DNA from: Arthrobacter sp. Leaf337
GTDB lineage: Bacteria; Actinomycetota; Actinomycetes; Actinomycetales; Micrococcaceae
Assembly: GCF_001423745.1 (NCBI RefSeq)
Contig: NZ_LMPC01000002.1
Span: 182,288-246,287 of the forward strand
DNA: 64,000 nucleotides
Direction of reading: 5' to 3'
The notes beneath the pieces are model-generated. The model was given only the letters and a program-made list of their open reading frames with translations. It made no database searches and had not been told where the DNA came from. This document shows, piece by piece, positions 53,075-61,399 of this stretch. A program made the position numbers and the translations under genes. Numbering within the stretch: position 1 is the first letter of the stretch; the number at the start of each line of letters is the position of its first letter.

Positions 53075-53347
53075 TTAAGTCACTGAGTCGTTGCTCAGCC
53101 ACGACTCGAGGTAGATGCGGTTCGTGGTGCTGTCCGGGAGGAGGATCCAGGCCCAGATGTAGAACGTGACGGCAGGGCCCGGTATCAGGGACAGCACCAG
53201 GAAGACGATCCTGGCTGCGTTGGGGTCCACTCCCAGCTTGGCTGCGATTCCGCCGCAGACGCCGCCGATCCACCTGTCCGGGCCGCGGCTAAGCCCGGTT
53301 GCCCGGATCGCAGCGAATGTTTTTTGGGTCAGGTCGTTAAAAGTCAT
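53075..53347 (-). CDS. PspC-domain protein
   Basis: The protein has 90 residues. The PspC signature WIGGVCGGIAAKLGVDPNAARIVFLVLSL is present with one membrane helix following and a hydrophobic WAWILLPDS end. ATG 53347 follows GAGGAGCG. PspC proteins act in envelope-stress responses; in actinobacteria the partner genes vary. No other psp genes are next to it. Confidence 0.9.
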   Translation of the reverse strand: MTFNDLTQKTFAAIRATGLSRGPDRWIGGVCGGIAAKLGVDPNAARIVFLVLSLIPGPAVTFYIWAWILLPDSTTNRIYLESWLSNDSVT

Positions 53348-53562
53348 GGCACGCTCCTCGTTGTGCGGCCAGACTATGGCCGTCCCTGCCGCACTTCCTA
53401 GGGCCGAAAGCCACGGATGCCGGCGGGCAATTGAAGCGGCATAGGAACCGGCAATTAAAGGCGGGGCCATGTAAACATACATAATGACCAAAGCCCTACC
53501 GGGCAGTAACTTATGGCGCCCCGTGGTGCTGCCGTTCAGGTTAAGCCTGTAAATTTGAAGGC

Positions 53563-55794
53563 ATGACCCCAACCGCGAAGCCTGCCATGACCCGCGCCCC
53601 CGGAATCTCCAAGGAGATCGAGGACGCGGCGTGGTTTGTCCTCGGGGCAGGCCTGCAGAGAAAGCCGTCAGCGCTGGACGGACGGACCCAGACGTGGACC
53701 ACCGCAGCTGCCGCCGAACTGCTGGAACGGCTGGAGCGGGGCGTCGCGGATTCCAAGGCGCCCATGATGACCAATCTGCGGCAAAACCTCTCGGATGCCT
53801 CCCGCGCAGCCAAGCAGCTGGCGGTCGAGTTGCTGTTCCTCCAGTCGCTGCCGCTGGCGCACGAGGTCAAGTCGCTGAAGGTCAAACGTGCCCGCGTGGC
53901 CGAGGCGGCCTCCTGGCTGGAGCCGCCTCTGGAACTTCCGGAGGAACTCTACGAGGGCATGACGGACCACGGCGTCATCCGCGACCGCACCGCCGAATTT
54001 AACTGGACCATCTGGGACCACCTGAAGTGGCTGTGCCGGTTTGTGCAGCATGTTGACCAGCAGTCCACGAATGCCGTGACCAAGGCGTTGAAGGACCCCC
54101 TCGCGTTCCATCAGCTCGCGTCGGGAACCCCGGATGACCAGCCGGCCATCCGCCGGAGCATCGAGTACCTGGCCTGGCCAAGCTACTTCGAGCCGGTGGT
54201 GGCGGACGTGGAGCGGCAGGAAATCCGGGACGCGTTCGCTTCCCTGGTGGGCGGCGCCAAGGGCGATAGCGAAGCCGAAATTACCGCTGACATCCACCGT
54301 ATCCGCCTCTACCTCGACAAGCAGGCAGGCCAGCGCATCGACTGGTACGCCCGCCAGCTGGTGAGCCAGTGGCGCAAGGTGGGGGACCCGGGCCGCCGTG
54401 CCTGGCTCCTGCGCACGCACCATGACGTGAAGGACCTCCTGGCGGCGTGGCACGGGGAGGAGAAAGTGACGCTCGACGTCGAGCATCTGCGCCTCCTGGA
54501 TGCCGGGGTCACCGCGGGCGTCGTGCAGCACGCCGTGGATGAGGACTACAAGCACCTGGGCTACGTGGAGCGCGAGGACAACAAGACCGCCGTATTTGCC
54601 TTCCTCACCGTTATGAAACCGGGGGACCTGGTCCTGTACCAGCACGCCGGCGCCGTCCGACTGGGCGGGGTGCTGGGCGAGCCCGAGCATAACGAGGACA
54701 ACCGCCGGATGCGCCGCAAGGTCCGCTGGTTCGACGACGCGCACAGCACGGCGGACCTTCCGCGCCACGTCCAGCGCCAGCTGGCCACGCCCGGAGTCAT
54801 CGTCGATGTCACCCGGGTAGTGCAGGCGCTGCAGGCGCTGCTGCCCGCCGAAGCGGAAGCGGAGGCCGACGACGCCGCCGAGCCGGCCGCCGTCGTCGAG
54901 CCCGTTCCGGAAGGGTTCCGCCCGCTGACGGAACAATTCGCCGCGTCCTTGCACATGGACCTGGAGCCGCTGCAGGAAATCGCCGAACTCCTGGAGGAGA
55001 ACCGGCAGTTGGTGCTCTACGGCCCGCCCGGAACAGGCAAGACGTACCTTGCCAAGCACCTCGCGGCCGAACTTGCCGGGGACAGCACCGACGAGCGCGT
55101 CAAACTGGTGCAGTTCCACCCGTCGTACGCCTATGAGGACTTCTTTGAAGGCTTCCGGCCGGACAAGACGGACGAGGGGCAGGTGTCCTTCAAGCTGGTG
55201 GCCGGCCCACTGCGCCGCCTTGCGGAAGAGGCTGCCAAGCCTGGCAACGAGAACAAGCCCTACTTCCTGATCATCGATGAAATGAACCGTGCCAACCTAG
55301 CCAAGGTGTTCGGCGAGCTGTACTTCCTGCTTGAATACCGCGATGACCGGATATACCTGCAGTACAGCCCCAACGAGCCGTTCACGCTGCCGGACAACCT
55401 GTACATCATCGGGACCATGAACACCGCGGACCGGTCCATCGCCATGATGGACGCGGCCATCCGCCGGCGCTTCTCCTTCATCGAGCTGCATCCCAAGACC
55501 GAACCGGTGAAGGGGTCCTTGCTCCGCTTCCTGCAGGCCCGGAACCTGGACACCACCCCGGCACTCCTCCTCGACGCCCTCAACGACGCGATTGACGAGT
55601 GGGACCGCGACCTCATGATCGGGCCGTCGTACTTCATGAAGAAGGCCGCCCAGACTCCCTCCGGCCTGCGCCGGATCTGGAAATACGAGCTCATGCCGCT
55701 CCTTGAAGAGCACTACCATGGCCAGCTGAACCGGGCACAGCTGCAGGAGCGCTTCGGACTGGAGCAGCTGCTGGGCCGCCTTGCGTCCCGCTAA
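53563..55794 (+). CDS. mcrB: McrB-type restriction GTPase with EVE-like domain
   Basis: The protein has 743 residues. The C-terminal AAA+ GTPase has GPPGTGKT (487-494), the McrB Walker B FLIIDEMNRANLAKVFGEL (571 on) and TMNTADRSIAMMDAAIRRRF (618 on). Before it lies a domain (about 320-420) with MKPGDLVLYQHAGAVRLGGVLGEP that resembles EVE/PUA-like modified-base readers. The N-terminal 300 residues are helical and unfamiliar. McrBC complexes cut DNA carrying modified cytosine. It overlaps mcrC by 14 bases. Confidence 0.88.
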   Translation: MTPTAKPAMTRAPGISKEIEDAAWFVLGAGLQRKPSALDGRTQTWTTAAAAELLERLERGVADSKAPMMTNLRQNLSDASRAAKQLAVELLFLQSLPLAHEVKSLKVKRARVAEAASWLEPPLELPEELYEGMTDHGVIRDRTAEFNWTIWDHLKWLCRFVQHVDQQSTNAVTKALKDPLAFHQLASGTPDDQPAIRRSIEYLAWPSYFEPVVADVERQEIRDAFASLVGGAKGDSEAEITADIHRIRLYLDKQAGQRIDWYARQLVSQWRKVGDPGRRAWLLRTHHDVKDLLAAWHGEEKVTLDVEHLRLLDAGVTAGVVQHAVDEDYKHLGYVEREDNKTAVFAFLTVMKPGDLVLYQHAGAVRLGGVLGEPEHNEDNRRMRRKVRWFDDAHSTADLPRHVQRQLATPGVIVDVTRVVQALQALLPAEAEAEADDAAEPAAVVEPVPEGFRPLTEQFAASLHMDLEPLQEIAELLEENRQLVLYGPPGTGKTYLAKHLAAELAGDSTDERVKLVQFHPSYAYEDFFEGFRPDKTDEGQVSFKLVAGPLRRLAEEAAKPGNENKPYFLIIDEMNRANLAKVFGELYFLLEYRDDRIYLQYSPNEPFTLPDNLYIIGTMNTADRSIAMMDAAIRRRFSFIELHPKTEPVKGSLLRFLQARNLDTTPALLLDALNDAIDEWDRDLMIGPSYFMKKAAQTPSGLRRIWKYELMPLLEEHYHGQLNRAQLQERFGLEQLLGRLASR

Positions 55795-57091
55795 CGAATT
55801 GCTGCCGGCTAAGGGCTTGGGGCCCGCCGTCGCCATGCCGCCACCGCCGGCGAGGCCGCCTTCCAGTGCCGGCAAGGCCGTCCGCCACATTGTCCTGGAC
55901 GAGCTGTCCGGCGGTGTGGTGGACAAGCTTGACGCCGCCAGTGCAGCGTTCCTGAACGCCAGCGGCCTGGCCAAGGCGTCCCCCATGGGCATGGGCCTGT
56001 TCAGGATCGAGCCGGTAGGCATGGTGGGCTCCGTGCGGACGCCCACGGTGCAGCTGGAAGTGCGGCCCAAGGACCGGCTGGGCATCAGCCGGCTGCTGTT
56101 CCTCCTCAGCTATGCCGGGAACCAGGGCTTCCGCGACGACCCCGTGGCCGCCGTCGAGGATTCGGACCTGTGGAGCGCGCTGGCCGAATCGCTGGCACAG
56201 CTGGCGGACAGGGCCTTGAGCCGCGGCGTCCTGCAGGGCTACCTCACCGTGGACGAATCGCTGCGGACGGTGAAAGGCAGGATCCGGATCTCGGACCAGA
56301 TCTCGCGACGCCCCGGAATGCTGGTGCCGCTAGAAGTCTCCTATGACGAATTCACCGAAGACATCGCCGAGAACCGCATCCTGCGGGCCGCCCTGGAGCG
56401 CATGGCCCAGGTTCCGCGCGTGCGGCCTGACGTCCAGAGCCGCCTGCGGCAGCTGAAAGGAAAGCTCGACGCTGTCACGCGGCTTCAGTCCGGAGCGCCG
56501 CTGCCGCCGTGGCAGGCCACGAGAATGAACGCCCGGTACCATGCGGTGCTCCGCCTCTCCGAAGTGATCCTGCGCAACGCCTCAGCCGAAGCCGGCGACG
56601 GAAAGCAACAGACGGCGTCGTTCGTCGTGGACATGGGCCAGGTGTTCGAAGACTTTGTGGGCACTGCCCTCCGCGAAGCCATGGCCGCATATCCAGGCGA
56701 GATGCGGCTGCAGTACAACGCACTGCTGAACGAGGCAGTGCGCGACTCCGACCGGCTCACGGTGAATCCGGACGCAGTCCACCTCCTGGGCGGCCGCCCC
56801 GTGGTGGTCTACGACACGAAATACCGGGCGGCTACGGACCAGGGCGCGTCATTGTCCGCGGACCACTTCCAGATGCTGGCCTACTGCACGGCCCTACGCG
56901 TCCCCACTGCCTGGCTTGTGTACGCAGGCTCGGGGGAAATGAAACTCCGCCGCATCCTTCACACGGACATCGACGTGGTGGAGTACCCGCTTGATCTGTC
57001 CCTGCCGCCGTCGGACATCCTGGCAGCTGTTGCTGACCTGGCACAGCAGTCCTGGGGCGAAGTGGTGCGGCAGGCAGGACTTAATCAATGA
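55781..57091 (+). CDS. mcrC: McrC-type restriction nuclease subunit
   Basis: The protein has 436 residues. The first part fits the McrC N-terminal domain that contacts McrB (VQLEVRPKDRLGISRLLFLLSYAG). The C-terminal PD-(D/E)xK nuclease has NPDAVHLLGGRPVVVYDTKYR, with Asp331 and Asp345-Thr-Lys347 as likely catalytic residues. The start is TTG inside the end of mcrB. It cuts DNA once McrB assembles on a modified site. The stop is overlapped by a small gene on the other strand. Confidence 0.9.
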   Translation: MRPANELLPAKGLGPAVAMPPPPARPPSSAGKAVRHIVLDELSGGVVDKLDAASAAFLNASGLAKASPMGMGLFRIEPVGMVGSVRTPTVQLEVRPKDRLGISRLLFLLSYAGNQGFRDDPVAAVEDSDLWSALAESLAQLADRALSRGVLQGYLTVDESLRTVKGRIRISDQISRRPGMLVPLEVSYDEFTEDIAENRILRAALERMAQVPRVRPDVQSRLRQLKGKLDAVTRLQSGAPLPPWQATRMNARYHAVLRLSEVILRNASAEAGDGKQQTASFVVDMGQVFEDFVGTALREAMAAYPGEMRLQYNALLNEAVRDSDRLTVNPDAVHLLGGRPVVVYDTKYRAATDQGASLSADHFQMLAYCTALRVPTAWLVYAGSGEMKLRRILHTDIDVVEYPLDLSLPPSDILAAVADLAQQSWGEVVRQAGLNQ

Positions 57092-57374
57092 TTGCGGGCG
57101 CGGAGCGGCCCGGCATTGACATGAGGTGCATGAGCAAGGCCCTCTCAGGGTTGCCTCGGTTTTTGTTGAGGCAACGGCGCAGCTGATTGCGGATTTCCGA
57201 CCCTTCCGGATCGTTGTCCATCAGGATTGCATTAATGATTTCCCACGACTGGTGGCGAATCGGCTCAAGATTCACGCGCCCGCGGACGGGCCCCCCAACG
57301 GCATGGATCCCGGACCGCGCCGGCCACGGATTCCCCTGATGGGACTCTGCGGCTGACAGCAATTTCTTCGGCAT
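57081..57374 (-). CDS. Small protein of unknown function beside mcrC
   Basis: The protein has 97 residues. AGGAGG lies about eight bases before the ATG at 57374, the strongest evidence that it is translated. A basic stretch (IRNQLRRCLNKNRGNPERALLMHL) dominates the C-terminal half; no domain is recognised. It faces mcrC and overlaps its end by 11 bases, and is divergent from a TetR gene with a shared operator between them, so the TetR protein may control it. Confidence 0.6.
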   Translation of the reverse strand: MPKKLLSAAESHQGNPWPARSGIHAVGGPVRGRVNLEPIRHQSWEIINAILMDNDPEGSEIRNQLRRCLNKNRGNPERALLMHLMSMPGRSAPAIID

Positions 57375-57453
57375 CTCTTACCCTCCTGTGGCACAAGCGC
57401 TCTGGCTCAAACGCTGGGAATTCGACCGACCGGAATGTAGAGAATTTTACCTC

Positions 57454-57471
57454 AGACAGACAAGTCTGTCT
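57454..57471. promoter_or_regulatory. TetR-type operator, near-perfect palindrome
   Basis: AGACAGAC-AA-GTCTGTCT has perfect eight-base arms around two bases. It lies between the divergent 97-residue gene (starting 57374) and the TetR gene (starting 57496), 24 bases before the latter. Confidence 0.75.
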
Positions 57472-57495
57472 CCCCTTTGCGCTAGACTATTTGTA

Positions 57496-58137
57496 ATGAA
57501 CCCCACGCCAGACCCCGCAGTGATTCAGCCTGCACCGGTACAGCCTGCCCCGGTGGGCGAGGTTGCGATTGGTGCTGCCGACGCGAGGCAACGGATCGTT
57601 GATACGGCGTACCAGCTGTTCGCGCGCCGGGGTATCCGCGATGTGGGCGTCAACGAGCTGATCAGCAGCGCCGGCGTGGCCAAGGCAACCTTCTACCGGC
57701 ACTTTGCCTCCAAGGATGAGCTGGTGCTTGCCTTCCTGGAACAGCGCGACCGCGTCTGGACCGTGGACATGATCGTCGCGGACGCGCGCCGCCGCGGCAG
57801 CACGCCCGCCGAGCAGCTGCTTGCAATCTTCGACGTCTTCGGCGACTGGTTCCGGCGCGACGATTTCGAGGCGTGCTCCTTCATCAACATCCTGCTGGAA
57901 ATGGGCGCGAACCATCCGCTGGGGCGGGCAAGCATTGACTACCTCGCCAGGATCCGCGGCCACGTCCAGCAGCTCGCCGAGGAGGCGGGACTCCGCGACA
58001 CCGAGGATTTCTCCCGCTCGTGGCACATCCTCATGAAGGGGTCCATCATCTCCGCCACGGAAGGCGATACCGGCGCCGCCAAGCGTGCGCAGGCGATGGC
58101 CCGGACGTTGATTGAGCAGTACCGGCCACAAGGCTGA
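57496..58137 (+). CDS. TetR-family transcriptional regulator
   Basis: The protein has 213 residues. After a Pro/Val-rich N-terminus (residues 1-28), the TetR HTH has IVDTAYQLFARRGIRDVGVNELIS and GVAKATFYRHFASKDELV. The C-terminal ligand domain is unclassified. The ATG at 57496 has no strong ribosome site, so it may be weakly translated or leaderless. Autoregulation through the adjacent palindrome is likely. Confidence 0.9.
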   Translation: MNPTPDPAVIQPAPVQPAPVGEVAIGAADARQRIVDTAYQLFARRGIRDVGVNELISSAGVAKATFYRHFASKDELVLAFLEQRDRVWTVDMIVADARRRGSTPAEQLLAIFDVFGDWFRRDDFEACSFINILLEMGANHPLGRASIDYLARIRGHVQQLAEEAGLRDTEDFSRSWHILMKGSIISATEGDTGAAKRAQAMARTLIEQYRPQG

Positions 58138-58187
58138 CCGTGGGCGGCAGGCTGACCGTGGGCGTGCCTCTGCCCGCGTGCCGGACG

Positions 58188-59855
58188 CTAAACCGGCACC
58201 CTAACTGTGAACGTGGTTCCTTCTCCCAGTGCGCTGCGAAGCTGGATGGTCCCGCCGTGCGCTTCAACAATCGCTTTGCTGATGGGCAGGCCCAGCCCCA
58301 CTCCCGGGATGGAAGTGTTCCGCACGTTGCTGGTCCGGAAGAATTTCGTAAACACCTCCGCCTGATCCTTGTCGCTCATGCCCATGCCCGTATCGCTTAC
58401 CTCGCACACCAGTTCCGGTCCCTCTGAGTCCAGCGACACCACAACGTCGCCGCCGTTTGGCGAGTACTTGATTGCGTTGGACACGAGGTTATCCAGTACC
58501 TGCGACATGCGCCCTGAATCCACGTGTGCCTCGAGTCGTTCAGGAGCGTCGGCATGGAGCCGCACCTTCGCTGCGGCGGCGCGGGGGAGCGCAGCACTAA
58601 TGCTCGCCCGTACGAGTTCCGCCACGTTTACCGCCTGCGGGCTGACGATGAGCTGCCCGCTCCGGCTGGCTAGCAGGTCCGACACCAGCCCGAGCAGCCG
58701 CTCGGAGTTCCGCCGGATGATCATGAGCGCGTCACGGTGCGGAGCGCCCATGCCGTCATGATCGTCCAGCAGCAGTTCCACGTAGCCCAGGATCGAGGTT
58801 AGCGGAGTGCGGAATTCGTGGGAAACATTGGCCACGAAGTCGTCCTTGGCGGCCAGGGCGTTGACCAGGTCGGTGACGTCGCTGAACACAATCACCGATC
58901 CGGCGAAGGCGCCGTCCGGGTCCCGCATGGCGCGGGCGCTGGTGGTGATGGCACGCTGGTCACTGCCGCTGCCAAGCCACACCAGATTGTCCGTGAAACT
59001 TTCGCCCATCACCGCGCGGCGGACCGGCCGCTGTTCGACCGGGACGGTGGTGGTCCGGTCCGCTTGGAACACCAGGAGCTGGGATTCGTTGGGGTCGCTG
59101 TTTCCCGCCGGCGTAGCGAGCCGGTGGTTTTCCCGTTGTTTGCGGTTCATCAGGATGTCGTGCCCGTCGGCATCGACGGCCAGGACGCCCATGTGCACCG
59201 TTTCCAGCACAGAATTAAGCAGTTCCTCCTGCCGTTTGCTCTCCTTGAGAGTGACCCGCAGCTGGGCGTCCTTCTCTTCCAGGTCCCGTTGCTGCCGGAC
59301 CATGCTGAGCGTCAAAACGCTCACCGATACGCCGATCCCCAACATCATCACCGGCAGCAGCAGCGTCCGCGCCAGGTCCTGCCCGGTGACGTCGCCGCGA
59401 AGGAACAACGGCACCCAGATAATGCCCAGGGGGCCGAGGAAAGAAACCAGGAGGGAAGTCCTGGGGTACAGCCCTGAGGCACACAGCCAGATGACGGGAA
59501 AGACGGCCAGCAAGCTGATACCCGTCAGGCTCTCCTGCCCGCCCTCCCTGCCTAGTGCGATCGAGATGAAGTCAAGGATGGGAATGATCAGGAAGCTGGT
59601 GAACGGCAACCTCTCCCAGGGCGTGAAGTAGCACAGTGCCAGGATCAGGACCTGCGTGGCCAGGAAGGCGAGGAACAGGGGATTACCCAGCGTGACCGGA
59701 AAAAACAACAACATCAGGACGGCCGTAAGCGCCGCCGTGATGGACAGCGGCATCTGGCTCAACGTGACCCGTCCCCGCAGAGAGTACTCGTGAAACGGCC
59801 GGCGGAAGAAGAGAATCCGGCCCGACTTGATGTCCCAGGTGACGTTGCCGCTCAT
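58188..59855 (-). CDS. Membrane histidine kinase with PAS-like domain
   Basis: The protein has 555 residues. Six predicted membrane helices are at about 35-185, then a coiled coil (QQRDLEEKDAQLRVTLKESK) and a PAS-like region (215-330). The HisKA box DDFVANVSHEFRTPLTSILG carries His346, and the ATPase domain has NLVSNAIKYSPNGG, VSDTGMGMSDKD and GVGLGLPISKAIVEAHGG. ATG 59855 has a poor ribosome site, but longer frames would run into the divergent regulator. It is divergent from an OmpR-type regulator and probably acts with it. Signal unknown. Confidence 0.88.
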   Translation of the reverse strand: MSGNVTWDIKSGRILFFRRPFHEYSLRGRVTLSQMPLSITAALTAVLMLLFFPVTLGNPLFLAFLATQVLILALCYFTPWERLPFTSFLIIPILDFISIALGREGGQESLTGISLLAVFPVIWLCASGLYPRTSLLVSFLGPLGIIWVPLFLRGDVTGQDLARTLLLPVMMLGIGVSVSVLTLSMVRQQRDLEEKDAQLRVTLKESKRQEELLNSVLETVHMGVLAVDADGHDILMNRKQRENHRLATPAGNSDPNESQLLVFQADRTTTVPVEQRPVRRAVMGESFTDNLVWLGSGSDQRAITTSARAMRDPDGAFAGSVIVFSDVTDLVNALAAKDDFVANVSHEFRTPLTSILGYVELLLDDHDGMGAPHRDALMIIRRNSERLLGLVSDLLASRSGQLIVSPQAVNVAELVRASISAALPRAAAAKVRLHADAPERLEAHVDSGRMSQVLDNLVSNAIKYSPNGGDVVVSLDSEGPELVCEVSDTGMGMSDKDQAEVFTKFFRTSNVRNTSIPGVGLGLPISKAIVEAHGGTIQLRSALGEGTTFTVRVPV

Positions 59856-59956
59856 GGCCGGCTGAATTTCGACGTGCGGTTTACTGGACGCATACCCCCA
59901 CGATATCCGGCGAGCGCTATACTTCTGACGGTATCGAGCGGACTGAGGGGGCTGCG

Positions 59957-60712
59957 ATGAGTGAATCACGTGTGGGTCTGGTAATCGAGGATGATCACGA
60001 CATCCGTGAACTGGTGCGGGTTGTGCTTGTCCAGGCCGGGTTCGATGTCCAAGTGGCCAGTAGCGGGGCTGCGGGCGTGGTTGCTGCCAAGGAACTTAAT
60101 CCGGCAGTCATCACCTTGGACCTGGGCCTCCCTGATATCGACGGCTTTGAAGTCGCGCGCCAGATCAGGGAGTTTTCCGACGCGTATATTGTGATGCTGA
60201 CCGCCCGCGCCGAGGAATTGGACACCCTCATCGGGCTGGAATCGGGGGCGGACGACTACCTGACGAAGCCCTTCCGTCCCCGCGAACTGCGCGCGCGAGT
60301 CGCCGCCATGATGCGCCGTCCGCGTTCGACGTCGGACTCCTCCTCCGGGGGCAAGGCACCTGCCGTCGCCGCCGGCAACGGCCGGACGCTGACGCACAAC
60401 GGGCTCGAGTTCAGTTACGAAGCACGGACCGTGAGCGTAGACGGACGCGAATTGCACCTGACACGCACCGAGTTCGACCTGCTGCACGCCCTTCTCGAGG
60501 CGGGCCGCATGGTGCGCACCAAATCCGAACTGGTGAAGCGGCTGCGCGACGAACCGTACGACGTCGGGGGCTACATCTCCGAGGCGGACGAGCGGTCCGT
60601 GGAAGTGCACATGGGCAACCTCCGCAAGAAGCTGGGCGATAGCCCGCAGAACCCCCGCTGGCTGCAGACTGTGCGCGGTGTGGGTTACCGGCTGGCTCCT
60701 GCCGAACGCTGA
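59957..60712 (+). CDS. OmpR-family response regulator
   Basis: The protein has 251 residues. The receiver domain has EDDHD near the start, phospho-acceptor Asp55 in VITLDLGLPDIDG, the Thr/Ser in VMLTARAEE and Lys in YLTKPFRPREL. The winged-helix effector has LTRTEFDLLHALLEAGRMV and VHMGNLRKKLGDSPQNPRW. A linker of about 30 residues is Ser/Gly-rich. Divergent partner: the histidine kinase. Confidence 0.94.
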   Translation: MSESRVGLVIEDDHDIRELVRVVLVQAGFDVQVASSGAAGVVAAKELNPAVITLDLGLPDIDGFEVARQIREFSDAYIVMLTARAEELDTLIGLESGADDYLTKPFRPRELRARVAAMMRRPRSTSDSSSGGKAPAVAAGNGRTLTHNGLEFSYEARTVSVDGRELHLTRTEFDLLHALLEAGRMVRTKSELVKRLRDEPYDVGGYISEADERSVEVHMGNLRKKLGDSPQNPRWLQTVRGVGYRLAPAER

Positions 60713-60773
60713 AACCCGGAGCTGAACCCGGGGACCTGGCTTGGTGGCGCCGCGGAGGGCTATTGGGCTGGGG

Positions 60774-61175
60774 CTAGGCCGCTGCGGCCGCCGAGAGGCC
60801 GGCCACGGTCTGGTCGGTGCACGCGTCCATGCTTTCCAGGAGCGCGAGCTGAATCCGTGGCGGCTGCGCTGGCACGGCTTCCGGATGGGATTCCAAATGC
60901 TTCAGGATGGTTTCGAGCTCATCCGCGAGCCTGCTCAGGTACGCCGCCCCCACCATCATGCTGGAGGTCTTCACGCTCAGCACCGCATCCATGGCTGCGT
61001 CGACGTCCATGGCCTCCACAGCGTGGCGGAGCCGGTCGAGCCGTCGGGGTAATTGCTGGATGTAGCTATTCACGAACACGGTGCAGTACTCGGCGTCGGG
61101 CTCAAGCTCACAGCGGAGTGTTTGCAGAACGGAGGGGTCCACGTACGGCTGGCCGGCGCCATCCTGTCCATCCAT
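60774..61175 (-). CDS. Degenerate HPt-like protein
   Basis: The protein has 133 residues and is helical. The pattern AVLSVKTSSMMVGAAYLSRLADELE matches the HPt core AHxLKGSSxxxGA, but Leu66 stands where the phospho-His should be and Thr70 replaces Gly. The helix before it (RRLDRLRHAVEAMDVDAAM) fits the HPt bundle. So the fold is likely and phosphotransfer is not. ATG 61175 follows AAGGGG. It is convergent with the response regulator 61 bases downstream. Confidence 0.72.
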   Translation of the reverse strand: MDGQDGAGQPYVDPSVLQTLRCELEPDAEYCTVFVNSYIQQLPRRLDRLRHAVEAMDVDAAMDAVLSVKTSSMMVGAAYLSRLADELETILKHLESHPEAVPAQPPRIQLALLESMDACTDQTVAGLSAAAAA

Positions 61176-61399
61176 TGGACACCCCTTCCCTTGGGCCTGC
61201 ACAACCGGGATAACGGGTGCGGACACATCCTTGCCTCTTTTACAGTAGGGCTCCCACGGGCGTGGAATGCGCTTTCCGGAAAAATTTGCGCCAATCTTGA
61301 TCGGGGGAGGCCGGTTGAGCTTTAGGATCGGGACAAGTGTCTGCCGGCACTGAACTGACCTGTGGCTTCTCGGGCCACCAGCCGATTGCGGGGACCGCT

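Noticed and set aside
53668..55119. Open frame of over 480 codons antisense to mcrB
   Set aside because: Shadow of a GC-rich gene; no domain, and the sense strand has all McrB motifs.
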